A stretch of DNA of 64,000 nucleotides, from contig OZ244879.1 in the NCBI GenBank assembly GCA_965221295.1, positions 806,001 through 870,000 of the forward strand, read 5' to 3'. The notes under the pieces are model-generated. The model was not told where the DNA came from and ran no database searches. It saw nothing but the letters and a program-made list of their open reading frames with translations. This DNA comes from Bin87 sp965221295. GTDB lineage: Bacteria; Chloroflexota; Dehalococcoidia; Lucifugimonadales; UBA3495. The position numbers and the translations under genes are program-made. Positions 8,911 through 17,763 of the stretch are shown here, piece after piece. How positions within the stretch are numbered: position 1 is the first letter of the stretch; every line of letters starts with the position of its first letter.

Positions 8911-9316
8911 GTGCAGGCATCGATCCGGCTGGCTCCCGGCGGGGTCTCGTCGCCGTACCAGCGGACACGCTTTACTTTCTGTCATTGCGAGCGAAGCGCG
9001 GCAATCTCGCTGACCACAACCAGCGGCGGTTGCCCAATGGCGGATGACGGCCGTACGCCCAGGCGACGGGATTGCCGCGTCGCTAGCGCTCCTCGCCAGA
9101 CCAATTCTGTCAACGAATTATCTAACAGCTACAGCAATGACAGAATAAAGAGGCGCTCCTCGCGATGACAGGTGGGAGGCGTTCCTCTCGATGACGGGTG
9201 GGATGAGGCATTGTGTGCGCGTTTGCGATTGCGCGGCGGCCCATTTGTGCCCGGCGCATGACCGAAGAGCGACGGGCCAGGCTGGCCTAGCGGCTCACCT
9301 GACCGGCCGTTGCGGG
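8911..9316. repeat. Intergenic gap with ATTGCGAG hairpin elements
   Basis: A canonical element starts at 8981 (GTCATTGCGAGCGAAGCGCG, then GCAATCTCGCTGAC), and an inverted, shorter member (GGATTGCCGCGTCGCTAGCG) lies near 9068. The remainder up to the nadC stop holds short copies of GATGACAGGTGGGAGGCG-type sequence at 9164-9205 in two tandem steps. No gene is supported. Confidence 0.65.
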
Positions 9317-10189
9317 TCAGTCCGCTCCGGTACCGGGGAATTCCAGGTCCAACGATATGTCCAGCGCTTCCGGGGAATGGGTCAGGCCGCCGATGCTGAT
9401 GAGGTCGACGCCCGTTTCGGCCACCGCACGCACGGTGCTCATGTTGATGCCGCCGGACGCTTCCACTGATGCGCGCCCGTCGACGATGGCCACCGCCTCC
9501 CGCATGGTTGCCACGTCCATGTTGTCCAGCATGATGATGTGGGCGCCAGCCGCAACCGCCTGCTGTACCTGGTCCATGGACTCCACCTCCACCTCAACGC
9601 GGATGGTGTGGGACGCCCGGGCGATGGCGTGACGCACCACGACATCCAACGGTTCTTCCAGAGAGGCGCGGGCGGCCAGGTGGTTGTCCTTGATCAGAAT
9701 GCCGTCGGCCAGGTTCAGGCGGTGGTTGTAACCGCCGCCCATGCGCACGCTGTACTTGTCGAGAAACCGGTGTCCGGGCGCGGTTTTGCGAGTGTCCACG
9801 ATGCGGGCGTTGGTTCCCTCCACGGCGCGCACGTAGCGGTTCGTGGCGCTGGCGATGCCACTCATCCGCTGCATGAAGTTCAGCGCGGTGCGCTCGCCCC
9901 GCAGAATCGACGCCGCCGAACCTCGGATGGTGGCGATCTCCGCGCCGGGAACCAGCTCGGCTCCATCGCTCAGCAGGATGTTGACCTCCAAAGCAGGGTC
10001 AATGCGGTGAAACACCTCCTTGGCCACGCCTCCGCCGGCCAGCACCCCGGGGGCTTTGGCGCGGAGAACTCCGTCGCCGACAATGCTGTCGGGTATGAGC
10101 GCCTGGGTGGTGGGATCATTGAACGCCTGGTCTTCGGTGAGCGCGGCGTCGATGAGCGCAAGCGCTTCCGGTGGGAGTTTCTGGGTCAT
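9317..10189 (-). CDS. nadC: Nicotinate-nucleotide pyrophosphorylase (carboxylating)
   Basis: A 290-residue quinolinate phosphoribosyltransferase, which converts quinolinate and PRPP to nicotinate mononucleotide in de novo NAD synthesis. All family blocks are present in order: GERTALNFMQRMSGIAS, DTRKTAPGHR, GGGYNHRLNLADGILIKDNH, VEVEVESMDQ, MLDNM, EASGGIN and the C-terminal ISIGGLTHSPEALDISL. GCGAGG precedes the ATG by about 6 bases. It is divergent from rsmD. nadA and nadB are not in the window, so the pathway is split on this chromosome. Confidence 0.96.
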   Translation of the reverse strand: MTQKLPPEALALIDAALTEDQAFNDPTTQALIPDSIVGDGVLRAKAPGVLAGGGVAKEVFHRIDPALEVNILLSDGAELVPGAEIATIRGSAASILRGERTALNFMQRMSGIASATNRYVRAVEGTNARIVDTRKTAPGHRFLDKYSVRMGGGYNHRLNLADGILIKDNHLAARASLEEPLDVVVRHAIARASHTIRVEVEVESMDQVQQAVAAGAHIIMLDNMDVATMREAVAIVDGRASVEASGGINMSTVRAVAETGVDLISIGGLTHSPEALDISLDLEFPGTGAD

Positions 10190-10473
10190 TTGGGCCTCGC
10201 GAAGTCCTCATGGACAAAGATTTTATGGAGCGATTGATTGATAGAGTTTGCCACGCCGCGACCCTGCCGGCAATCGCATTCGGCATTGCGTTATACTTTG
10301 CGGGCGCGCCGCGACTCCGGATCCGGCCTCCCCACCCACCATTGCCTGTGTCGCAATCGCCAGCGACGCGCTTGCGTCCGGTTGGCCTCGCAAAACAGCC
10401 AAAACTGGCAGACGCCGGCCAATGCCATACCTGCACTCCAGATACTACAATGCGTCCGCGTAGAGCCAACATG

Positions 10474-11043
10474 ATGCGCGTTGCTGGCGGCGAGGCGCGC
10501 GGAATCAGGCTGAAGGGCCCGTCGGTGGCTGGAGTTCGACCCACCACCGAACGTGTCCGCGCCGCCATTTTTAACATACTCGACTATGAACAAGTGACGG
10601 GACGGGTGGCGCTGGATCTGTTCGCGGGCACGGGCAGCCTCGGCATCGAGGCATTGAGCCGAGGGGCCGCCTGGGTCGATTTCGTGGAACGGAACCGCCG
10701 ACAGGGCCTCGATTTGGAGGAAAACCTGAACCGCGCGGGTTATGCGAGCGCCGGGCGGGTGCATTGCTCCGATGTGGAGCGCTGGCTGGCCCAGCGAACC
10801 CCAGATGCGTCGCCTTCAGGGAAATACAGCCTGGCGCTGCTCGACCCACCGTATCGCATGGGAGATCCCCTTCCCATCCTGCAGGCGATGTGGGATTCGG
10901 GAGTTCTGGCGACCGAAGCCATTGTGGTGGTAGGACACAGCAGTCGCGTCGCGGCGCCGGAAGGGGTGGGCGATCTGGCGCAATTTGACCGCCGCCGCTA
11001 CGGAGACAACGCGGTCTCGTTCTACCGGCGCCGGTCGGGTTGA
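10474..11043 (+). CDS. rsmD: 16S rRNA (guanine966-N2)-methyltransferase
   Basis: An RsmD-type SAM-dependent methyltransferase of about 189 residues. Motif I is LDLFAGTGSLGIEALSRGA and the catalytic motif is LLDPPYRMG, the DPPY box for N2-guanine methylation. The family N terminus (MRVxxGxxRGxxLxxP, then RPTTERVRAAIFNIL) begins at ATG 10474. ATG at 10471 or 10450 is also possible, and the frame is open much further upstream without family resemblance. rsmD followed 95 bases later by coaD is a common bacterial neighbourhood. Confidence 0.93.
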   Translation: MRVAGGEARGIRLKGPSVAGVRPTTERVRAAIFNILDYEQVTGRVALDLFAGTGSLGIEALSRGAAWVDFVERNRRQGLDLEENLNRAGYASAGRVHCSDVERWLAQRTPDASPSGKYSLALLDPPYRMGDPLPILQAMWDSGVLATEAIVVVGHSSRVAAPEGVGDLAQFDRRRYGDNAVSFYRRRSG

Positions 11044-11138
11044 TCGGCGCCCACAGAACACAATGCGAGCAGAACCGAAAACGTACAAACAGCCCAAACC
11101 GGCGCAAGTCGGCAGGGCGGTTCTTGGAGAATAGGTGA

Positions 11139-11627
11139 ATGGTAACCGCTCTTTATCCGGGTAGTTTCGATCCCGTTACGATGGGACATCTGAACGTGGC
11201 CAAGCGGGCCGCCCGACTCTTCGATCGATTGATCGTCGCCGTTTACGATACGCCGTCAAAAAGTCTGCTCTTCAACACCGAAGAGCGGGTTGGCCTGATG
11301 CGCGGAGCCGTGGCCGGCGCTGACAATATCGAGGTGCAGCCGTTCCGGGGTCTGGTGGTGCAAACCGCCCGGGAGGTGGGCGCGGCGACCATCATCCGCG
11401 GCCTGCGCAGCGGCCCCGATTTCGAATACGAATGTCAGATGTTCTTCATGAACCGCCGGCTCGAGCCGGACGTCGACATGGTTTCTCTGATGAGCGACCA
11501 GGAACATACCTTCATCAGCTCCAGCCTGCTCAAAGAAGTGGCGCAACTGGGCGGCGACATCTCCCAGATGGTGCCGCCCAACGTGGCCGACGCCATGGCC
11601 GAAAAATTCCAGTTGCCTAAGCGGTAG
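11139..11627 (+). CDS. coaD: Phosphopantetheine adenylyltransferase
   Basis: A 162-residue CoaD, the usual length. It transfers AMP from ATP to 4'-phosphopantetheine in coenzyme A synthesis. The nucleotidyltransferase motif is YPGSFDPVTMGHLNV (T/HxGH), the pantetheine-binding RGLRSGPDFEYECQM is intact, and the C-terminal signature is EHTFISSSLLKEVA. The ATG is preceded by GGAGAATAGGTGA. It lies between rsmD and the coiled-coil gene that follows coaD in related genomes. panB, earlier in the same pathway, is at 34595. Confidence 0.97.
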   Translation: MVTALYPGSFDPVTMGHLNVAKRAARLFDRLIVAVYDTPSKSLLFNTEERVGLMRGAVAGADNIEVQPFRGLVVQTAREVGAATIIRGLRSGPDFEYECQMFFMNRRLEPDVDMVSLMSDQEHTFISSSLLKEVAQLGGDISQMVPPNVADAMAEKFQLPKR

Positions 11628-11667
11628 CCGACAACGGCAATCACGTCGCTGGCCCAAGGAGGACATC

Positions 11668-12219
11668 ATCAGCATCAACAATATCATCGACCGCATCGAA
11701 TTGTTGGTCGAATCCAGCAAATCAGTGCCGCTCAGCAGCAACGTGATGGTGGACCGGGCTAAACTCAACGAGTTGGTGGCTCAGTTGCGCATGGAGATTC
11801 CCCAGGAAGTACGCCGGGCTGAGGAGATGTTGTCTCGGAAGGACGATATTATCTCCTCAGCGGTTTCCGAAGCCAACCAATCCCGCCACCACTTGGAGCA
11901 GGAGTTTCGCAGCCGATTGAATGACCACGAATTGGGACGCCGGGCCGAGGAAATGCTGAGGGACGCGGAAGCCAAGTCCCAGCGGATCATGGACCTTGCC
12001 GAGCAGGAAGCGGAAAACCGACGCAACCAGGCGGACGCCTACGCCCTGCGCACCCTACGCGACCTGGAGCGCGAGTTGACCGCGGCCACCGGTTCTGTCC
12101 GCAAGGGCATCGACATGCTGGCCGGTTCCGCGTTAGCCGCCGCTCCCAGCAAACCCAGCGTGCCCGCGCCAGCCGACTTCGCGCCGGATGACATCGAGGA
12201 ACGCATCCGCGCGCGCTGA
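11668..12219 (+). CDS. Coiled-coil protein downstream of coaD (F0-b / DivIVA-like), apparent ATC start
   Basis: A hydrophilic, mostly helical protein with a short N-terminal motif (IIDRIELLVESSKSVPLSS) and a long coiled coil (EVRRAEEMLSRKDDI through DLERELTAATGSVRKG). Proteins like this follow coaD in Dehalococcoidia; their function is unknown, though they resemble F0 subunit b or DivIVA-type coiled coils. A perfect AAGGAGG lies at 11656-11662, but the expected start position five bases later (11668) is ATC. The nearest conventional start is TTG at 11701, which would delete the conserved IIDRIE motif and has no Shine-Dalgarno. No in-frame ATG, GTG or TTG occurs between the end region of coaD and 11701. 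I therefore list ATC 11668 as start; ATG-to-ATC sequencing error is the alternative. Confidence 0.7.
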   Translation: MSINNIIDRIELLVESSKSVPLSSNVMVDRAKLNELVAQLRMEIPQEVRRAEEMLSRKDDIISSAVSEANQSRHHLEQEFRSRLNDHELGRRAEEMLRDAEAKSQRIMDLAEQEAENRRNQADAYALRTLRDLERELTAATGSVRKGIDMLAGSALAAAPSKPSVPAPADFAPDDIEERIRAR

Positions 12220-12295
12220 TTGCGGTCAAATCCGCCCACGCCATCACGGTCATTTGTCTTTCCGTCCACGTGGTCGCCCCCGGCAGGCCGTCGGT

Positions 12296-12965
12296 TGCGG
12301 CCAACGAGATTGCCGCGCTTCGCTCGCAATGACAGGGGAAAATCGGCCCGCAACGGCAGGGGGTGAATAGGCCCGCAACGGTGAAGGGCGACCGGACCGC
12401 GGTGCATGGCAACTGTCATTGCGAGGCCGAAGGCCGTGGCAATCTCGTAGCCTGGGCGAACGGCCGTTGGAGCGTGGCGCGAGGCCGCGCGTTGGGGTCG
12501 ACGAGATTGCCGCGCTTCGCTCGCAATGACATAGGAAAATCGGCCCGAAACGACAGCGTGTGAATCGGCCCGCAACGGTGAAGGGCGACCGGACCGCGGT
12601 GCATGGCAACTGTCATTGCGAGGCCGAAGGCCGTGGCAATCTCGCAGCCTGGGCGAACGGCCGTTGGAGCGTGGCGCGAGGCCGCGCGTTGGGGTCGACG
12701 AGATTGCCACGCTTCGCTGGCAATGACAGAGGAAAATAGGCCCGCAACGACAGCGGGTGAATCTGCCCGCAAGGGTGAAGGGCGACCGGACCGCGGTGCA
12801 TGGCAACTGTCATTGCGAGGCCGAAGGCCGTGGCAATCTCGCAGCCTGGGCGAACGGCCGTTGGGGGTGGCGCGAGGCCGCGCGCTGTGGTCGACGAGAT
12901 TGCCACGCTTCGCTGGCAATGACAGAGGAAAATAGGCCCGCAACGACAGCGGGTGAATCTGCCCC
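12296..12965. repeat. 197-bp tandem repeat built on ATTGCGAG hairpins
   Basis: Three head-to-tail units start with GTGAAGGGCGACCGGACCGC at 12381, 12578 and 12775, exactly 197 bases apart each time. Each unit contains a CATTGCGAGGCCGAAGGCCG hairpin, the spacer CTGGGCGAACGGCCGTTGG, and an inverted GATTGCCRCGCTTCGCTSGC hairpin. The third unit has a short deletion and then decays near 12965. A half unit (12296-12380) precedes the first. Read through as protein they give only repeat-derived peptides. Confidence 0.85.
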
Positions 12966-13077
12966 CGACGGCGGGGGATCAAGCTGGCGATGGCAGGGAG
13001 TGAATCGGCCCACAACGACGGGGGGAATACGGCGCGCTTCGAGAGAAGTGTTGCCCCGTGGGCAGCGGTCCTACTAG

Positions 13078-14841
13078 CTAAGGGGCGTCGGTCGCGGCCT
13101 CTCGGGCTGTGGGCCGCAGCCGCGCCAGCGCGTCCAGGCTGGCAACCAGGACCGGGATGAACCGTTCCAACTGCGGGCGTCCTACCTCCCCCATCAGACA
13201 GATCTGCAGCCAATTGCGTTCGCTCAAATAACCGCTGGCGTAAGATGTGTAGAACCCCTGCGTTTCCAGGGTTTTCCCCAATTGTTGGGAATCGACCTCC
13301 GCCTTGGGCAACGCGATGGTGGTAACCGAACCGACGCTCTCCTTCTCCGAAGCTACCAGGTTGAAGCCTCGCTGTCGCAGTTGGGCGCGCAGCCAGCTTC
13401 CGTCCCGGTTGCTTTGCTCCAGCAGCTCCGGAGACTGGCGCTGAAGTCCGGCGTTGAGGGCCGCCAACAGGTTGGAGGAAAGAGTGAACGGGGTTGCTCC
13501 AGGGATTTCGCCGGCGCAATGGAGACCGAGGTCCAGATAGCGTGGCAGCGCAGGGTCTGGCGTGGGTATCTGTTCCAGGAACACCAGCGCCAAGCCAGGA
13601 TAGGCGGCGAGACCCTTGCCGCTGGCGCCGCTGGCCAGCCAAACGCCGCGCAGGTCAACCGGGGTCGCCGCGATGCTGCTGATGCAATCGACGGCGAGCT
13701 TGGCGTCGTACTTGCGGCACAGTTTTTTCAGGCGAGGCAGGTCGGCCAAGGCGCCCGTAGATGTTTCGCAGTGCGTCGCCCATAGCCATCCGCCCCGATT
13801 CAACGCCAACGCCCGCTTGATGCAATCGTAGTCCAGCGGCTCGCCCCATTCGTGCTGCACGGCCACGTAGTCCAGTCCCATGCGTTCGGCGTGGTCGAGC
13901 AACCGTTCGCCGAATTCGCCGGCGGTAACGATGACGCCGGGCGCCTTGAGGCGGGATAACTGCGCCGCCACGGCGTCGTTGGCTAGAGTGCCCGATCCGA
14001 CCATCACCGCGCAGTGGTTGGCGTGGGTTAGTTGGCTCAGGCGTCGCCGCACGCTGAGCATCAGTTCACGGAATGGGGGAGAGCGGTGAGACAATGGTGG
14101 TTGGTGAAATGCTTGAACCACTGTGTCGGGCATGGCCACCGGGCCGGGGGTGAGGATAACCGGGTCATTGGGCGGAGCGGAGACTCCCCGGTGGAACTTG
14201 CCGGCGAACTCCGTTCCCACGTTGCCGACGGGGCGGTACATGGGTTGGTAAGGAGCCGATACGTCGCCCACCACTGGGCCAAAGGGTATGAACCCGATGT
14301 GCCGGTACAGGGTTTGTTGGGAAACGCGCCCCGACATCACCACGTAGTCGTAGCCGCCCTCCTGGCAGTAACGGGCCATCATGGTCAGCAGGCCAGGCAG
14401 CGCCCGAGTGCGACGCAGTTCGGGCCGGACGGCCAGGAGGCGCACCTCGCAGATCCGGGCGCCCTCCGCCTGGGGCAGGTGGTCTTCCAGGCGGCCGAGC
14501 TTCTGGTCCAGCGAGAAGGGGCGACGGTCGCGAGCGCAGATCATGCCAACCAATTCAGTTCCCCGGCGGCACACGAAGTACGTGTTTTCGTCATGGAACC
14601 GGTCCACCAAGGCGCGGTCGTCGTTTGAGGGATGCTGGGGAACCTCCTCCACAAAGGAAGCGTAGTTCAACTGGTAAATCTCTTCAAATTCCCACGCTTC
14701 GGTGGCCTGCTTGAATACGAGGCCATCGCAGTTGCCGCTGGCGTCGTCTGCGGCCGGAGTTATTGGTGGCGCCGAAACGCAGGCTGCCGCGGCCAACGGT
14801 GGCAAGCCGGAGGTAGAAGTATTTCCCGTAATTTCCATCAT
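13078..14841 (-). CDS. GNAT acyltransferase / class-V aminotransferase fusion
   Basis: A 587-residue two-domain protein. Residues about 43-205 look like a GNAT domain of the autoinducer/N-acyl-amino-acid-synthase kind: FEEIYQLNYASFVEEVPQH, ENTYFVCRRGTELVGMICA and EVRLLAVRPELRRTRALPGL, ending in YRHIGFIPFGP. Residues about 228-585 are a fold-type I class-V aminotransferase (LTPGPVAMPD, VGSGTLANDAV, ATHCETSTGALADL, SGASGKGLAAYPG, where the Lys at about 409 should bind PLP), closest to alanine-glyoxylate or serine-pyruvate aminotransferases. I chose the ATG pair at 14841; an upstream TTG at 14883 adds 14 residues. A plausible but unproved activity is making an amino acid and N-acylating it. It stands alone, flanked by repeats on one side and a divergent MFS gene on the other. 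Confidence 0.82.
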   Translation of the reverse strand: MMEITGNTSTSGLPPLAAAACVSAPPITPAADDASGNCDGLVFKQATEAWEFEEIYQLNYASFVEEVPQHPSNDDRALVDRFHDENTYFVCRRGTELVGMICARDRRPFSLDQKLGRLEDHLPQAEGARICEVRLLAVRPELRRTRALPGLLTMMARYCQEGGYDYVVMSGRVSQQTLYRHIGFIPFGPVVGDVSAPYQPMYRPVGNVGTEFAGKFHRGVSAPPNDPVILTPGPVAMPDTVVQAFHQPPLSHRSPPFRELMLSVRRRLSQLTHANHCAVMVGSGTLANDAVAAQLSRLKAPGVIVTAGEFGERLLDHAERMGLDYVAVQHEWGEPLDYDCIKRALALNRGGWLWATHCETSTGALADLPRLKKLCRKYDAKLAVDCISSIAATPVDLRGVWLASGASGKGLAAYPGLALVFLEQIPTPDPALPRYLDLGLHCAGEIPGATPFTLSSNLLAALNAGLQRQSPELLEQSNRDGSWLRAQLRQRGFNLVASEKESVGSVTTIALPKAEVDSQQLGKTLETQGFYTSYASGYLSERNWLQICLMGEVGRPQLERFIPVLVASLDALARLRPTAREAATDAP

Positions 14842-15178
14842 CAGCAACTCGCCAGAAATCGATAGCTGTGATTGGCCCTTCAACAGAACGCGTCAACCTG
14901 CAGGGTGAGCGCATTATACTGACCACACGGCGCGAACCATACATAACTTGGGTGCGTGTTTCTGCGAATTGTGCGCGTTTCCTTGAGTCGTTTATGGTTG
15001 GCGCATGACCGACCTAGGCAACGAACGTGAGAGCGGAGCGCCCTCGGTTGCAACCGGCGACCCCCACAACGAACTCGGAACCCGTGAGCGGGTTGGGGAA
15101 CTTCCTTGTAGCTGTCCCAACTGGTATCATCGCCGACGTTGATTTCCGCATGTTTCAACATGCCAATTGGTGAAGGCG
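14842..15178. other. Divergent intergenic region between the fusion gene and an MFS gene
   Basis: About 340 bases without a gene. A small perfect hairpin AACCCGTGAGCGGGTT lies at 15079-15094, not followed by a T tract. A TATACT box near 14915 and a TATCAT near 15125 could be -10 elements for the two outward genes, but no matching -35 is clear. Confidence 0.45.
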
Positions 15179-16426
15179 ATGCAAGAAGCTCCGGCAACGA
15201 CCCAACCCGACCGCTCGCACCTGCCCCTGCGCGGACGCACCATTCTGCCCGGTCTGGCTTCGGGCCACGTGGTGTTTCACTGGATAGTGCAAAGCTTCAT
15301 CGTCGTGCTGCCCGAGATCCAGGCAGCCTTCGGTCTTTCCGCAGTGGGTGTGGGCGGATTGATGTCGGCGCGGGAATTGGCGGCCGGCATAGTCGCCCTG
15401 CCCGGCGGAGTTGCGGTCGACATCGTGCGCAGGTATTGGGGGCTGTTGCTGGCGGTGTGTCTTGGGGCGTCAGCCTTGGGTTCGTTGGTCATCGGCGTTT
15501 CGCCGGCGTACATTCTGCTGATGCTCGGCATTGCCGTGGTGGCGGCGTCCCATTCCATCTGGCACCTGCCGGCATCGTCGTCGCTTTCCTACCACTTCGC
15601 CCAACGGCGAGGCACGGCCCTGTCGATCCATGGCGTTGGGGGCAGCATCGGCGACGTGGTGGGCCCCGTGGCCACCGGAGCCCTGCTGCTGTTCCTCACC
15701 TGGCAAGAACTGCTCCAAGTGTACGCGATCGTCCCCCTGATCCTGGCGGCGCTGGCGATTTGGGCCTTCCGCAACATCGGGCGCGTAACGGACGAAGACG
15801 CCCAGTCCGGCGCGGACATGGGCAGCCGCGTGGCGGCCACCCGGCAGTTGCTCAAGAATCCGGCTCTTTGGGGTCTGATGGCGGTGCGAGGATTTCGCGC
15901 CATGGCGCTGGTGGCGTTGGTCACCATCCTGCCGCTGTACCTGGACAACGACCTGGGGATGTCAGAATGGAACCGTGGATTCCACATCGGCCTGCTGATC
16001 GCCGTGGGCTTGGTCGCCAAAACCGGCGCCGGCTATTTGTCCGACCGATTTGGGCGCAAGCAGGTTTTAGTGCCGGGCTTGATCTGGTCGTGTGTGGTGG
16101 CGTTGGGTTTGGTGGAGTTCGACGGCGGCCTCATGCTTACCGTAACCATCGCCTTGCTGGGGTTGTTCCTCTATCCCGACCAGCCGATCCTGACGGCAAC
16201 CATATTTGACGTGGTGGGACGTGAGGTCGCGTCAACCGGGTTGGGAGTAGTGGCCTTCGCCAGCTTCCTCATGGCGGCTGCCGCGTCGGTGATCGCCGGC
16301 GCGCTCTATGAAACGGCGGGTTTCGCGAGCGCGGTGTATTTCATCGCCGCGTTGTTCGCGGTGTCGGCGGTGGTATTCCTGCTGCTGCCCGTGGCCAACC
16401 GGGCCGGGGAGCCGGACGCCGCCTGA
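15179..16426 (+). CDS. Major facilitator superfamily transporter
   Basis: A roughly 415-residue MFS carrier with twelve predicted membrane segments; examples are LLAVCLGASALGSLVIGV, AYILLMLGIAVVAAS, LLFLTWQELLQVYAIVPLIL and AVYFIAALFAVSAVVFLLL. The cytoplasmic loop motif between helices 8 and 9 reads GYLSDRFGRKQVL (MFS motif A). It would export or import a small solute using the proton or ion gradient; specificity is not visible. ATG 15179 is taken as start, with GTG 15170 as an alternative; neither has a well-spaced Shine-Dalgarno. It ends 5 bases before the convergent amidohydrolase. Confidence 0.9.
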   Translation: MQEAPATTQPDRSHLPLRGRTILPGLASGHVVFHWIVQSFIVVLPEIQAAFGLSAVGVGGLMSARELAAGIVALPGGVAVDIVRRYWGLLLAVCLGASALGSLVIGVSPAYILLMLGIAVVAASHSIWHLPASSSLSYHFAQRRGTALSIHGVGGSIGDVVGPVATGALLLFLTWQELLQVYAIVPLILAALAIWAFRNIGRVTDEDAQSGADMGSRVAATRQLLKNPALWGLMAVRGFRAMALVALVTILPLYLDNDLGMSEWNRGFHIGLLIAVGLVAKTGAGYLSDRFGRKQVLVPGLIWSCVVALGLVEFDGGLMLTVTIALLGLFLYPDQPILTATIFDVVGREVASTGLGVVAFASFLMAAAASVIAGALYETAGFASAVYFIAALFAVSAVVFLLLPVANRAGEPDAA

Positions 16427-16431
16427 TCGCG

Positions 16432-17610
16432 TCAGCAGTTGCCCATCTCGGTCAGGCGGCCCTCCAGCCAGACGACCACCCCGCCTTTCACCGTTGCGAA
16501 CGTGTCCAGACGCAAGGATCCATCTACGTTGTGTCCAGCCATGTCGTGCCACACGAACCGGCCCTGGCGTTGCTCCCATACTGCGGCGTCGCCCTCCATG
16601 CCCACGGCCAGGGAGCCGATGCAGTCCTGCAGCCCTAGCACCTTGGCGGGGCGGCTGGTACTGGCGGCGATGGCGTCGGCCAGGGGCATTCCCAAGGCAT
16701 GGAACTTGCTCACCAGGTCGTTCATAAGATAGACGATGCGTCCCGGTGGGGCGATGTGGATGTCGGTGCTGATGGTGTCGGGCGTCAGTCCTTGGTCCAT
16801 GGCGGCTTTCACCACTTCGACGTCGCAGTGTACGCCGGCATGGGCCACGTCCATGATTACGCCCCGGTCGGCGGCGGCCTTCACTTCGGGGCGAATCTTG
16901 CCGGAGTTGTCCAGGATGTTTTCCGGCAGGCCGTTGAAGGCGTGGGTTGAAATATCGCCAGGGCCCAGCAGCCCCAGCACGTCCGGCAGCGGAATCGGAG
17001 TGCCGCTGACGTGAACCATCAGGCGGACGCCGGCCTCGGTGGCCGCTTCCTTCGCCTTGGACATTGCCTCGTGGGCGTTCCAGCGAGCCACCGCGTCGTG
17101 GTGCATTCGGACTTTGACGCCGAAAATGAAGCCGGGATTTTCCTTGATGGCCTGCACGGTCTGGCCCACGTCGATGATGCGCATGTCGTGGAGGCCGCCT
17201 CCGAGGACTCGGTTGGCCGCCAGCCCGACGGCCCCGATGTGCAGGAAGGCAAGCAGCCGGGTTCGATGCGCCGGGAAGACGTAGTCCCGCATGGCCCCGT
17301 AGTTCAGGAATCCGGCGCTGCCGGCATCCACGCCGGTGGTGACGCCGCTGCCCAGGCAGGTTTGGTCAGCGTGCACCGCGCTACCGCTGCCGCCATGGTA
17401 GAAATGGCCGTGCAGGTCGATGAGACCCGGCGTCACCAATTTGCCCGACACATCGACGACCTGGGTGGCGCTGGCCGGGTCGATGCTCTCCGCAACGGCG
17501 GCGACTTTGCCGTCCTTAAATGCGATGTCCCTCGGTTCGTTGTTGATGCCCTGCTCGGGGTCGAGCAGATGCCCGCCCGTAAGCGCCAAGTCGTAGATTG
17601 CGGTAGTCAT
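16432..17610 (-). CDS. Amidohydrolase/deacetylase family metallohydrolase (EF_0837/AHA_3915-like)
   Basis: A 392-residue TIM-barrel metal hydrolase. Metal ligands can be followed: VTPGLIDLHGHFYHGG (HxH), FGVKVRMHHDA (candidate carboxylated Lys), MVHVSGTP (His), THAFNGLP (His) and STDIHI (Asp). The YDLALTGGHLLDPEQGIN start and AGSLAVGMEGDAAVW-like end form the small beta-sandwich domain. Characterised relatives of this dihydroorotase-like branch deacetylate small N- or O-acetyl hydroxy or amino acids. ATG 17610 is used; GTG 17619 lies closer to GGAGG and is a real alternative. It is one of three amidohydrolase-superfamily genes in the window. Confidence 0.88.
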   Translation of the reverse strand: MTTAIYDLALTGGHLLDPEQGINNEPRDIAFKDGKVAAVAESIDPASATQVVDVSGKLVTPGLIDLHGHFYHGGSGSAVHADQTCLGSGVTTGVDAGSAGFLNYGAMRDYVFPAHRTRLLAFLHIGAVGLAANRVLGGGLHDMRIIDVGQTVQAIKENPGFIFGVKVRMHHDAVARWNAHEAMSKAKEAATEAGVRLMVHVSGTPIPLPDVLGLLGPGDISTHAFNGLPENILDNSGKIRPEVKAAADRGVIMDVAHAGVHCDVEVVKAAMDQGLTPDTISTDIHIAPPGRIVYLMNDLVSKFHALGMPLADAIAASTSRPAKVLGLQDCIGSLAVGMEGDAAVWEQRQGRFVWHDMAGHNVDGSLRLDTFATVKGGVVVWLEGRLTEMGNC

Positions 17611-17763
17611 GGGAATCACGTTCCTCCGGTTTCAAGCGGCGCCAACGACTCCGCGAAGACGCCGCTTATGACTTGGTTCCGGGAACTGCGTCGCAAAAAA
17701 TATTCAACGTTGCGCGACCAGGACGCCGCTACTGGGCGACGTGGATCCTCCAGCGTCGGAGAA

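Noticed and set aside
10292..10297. TATACT as an rsmD promoter
   Set aside because: No -35 at a suitable distance, and the start codon is more than 150 bases away; evidence is too thin to list.
12039..13642. Long minus-strand open frames crossing the hairpin repeats near 12-13.6 kb
   Set aside because: They translate the tandem repeats into periodic peptides and run antiparallel or out of frame to real genes; no start signals or domains.
15139..16209. Plus-strand open frame overlapping the MFS gene
   Set aside because: Arg/Gly/His-rich composition with no hydrophobic helices; the alternative frame gives a complete 12-helix carrier.
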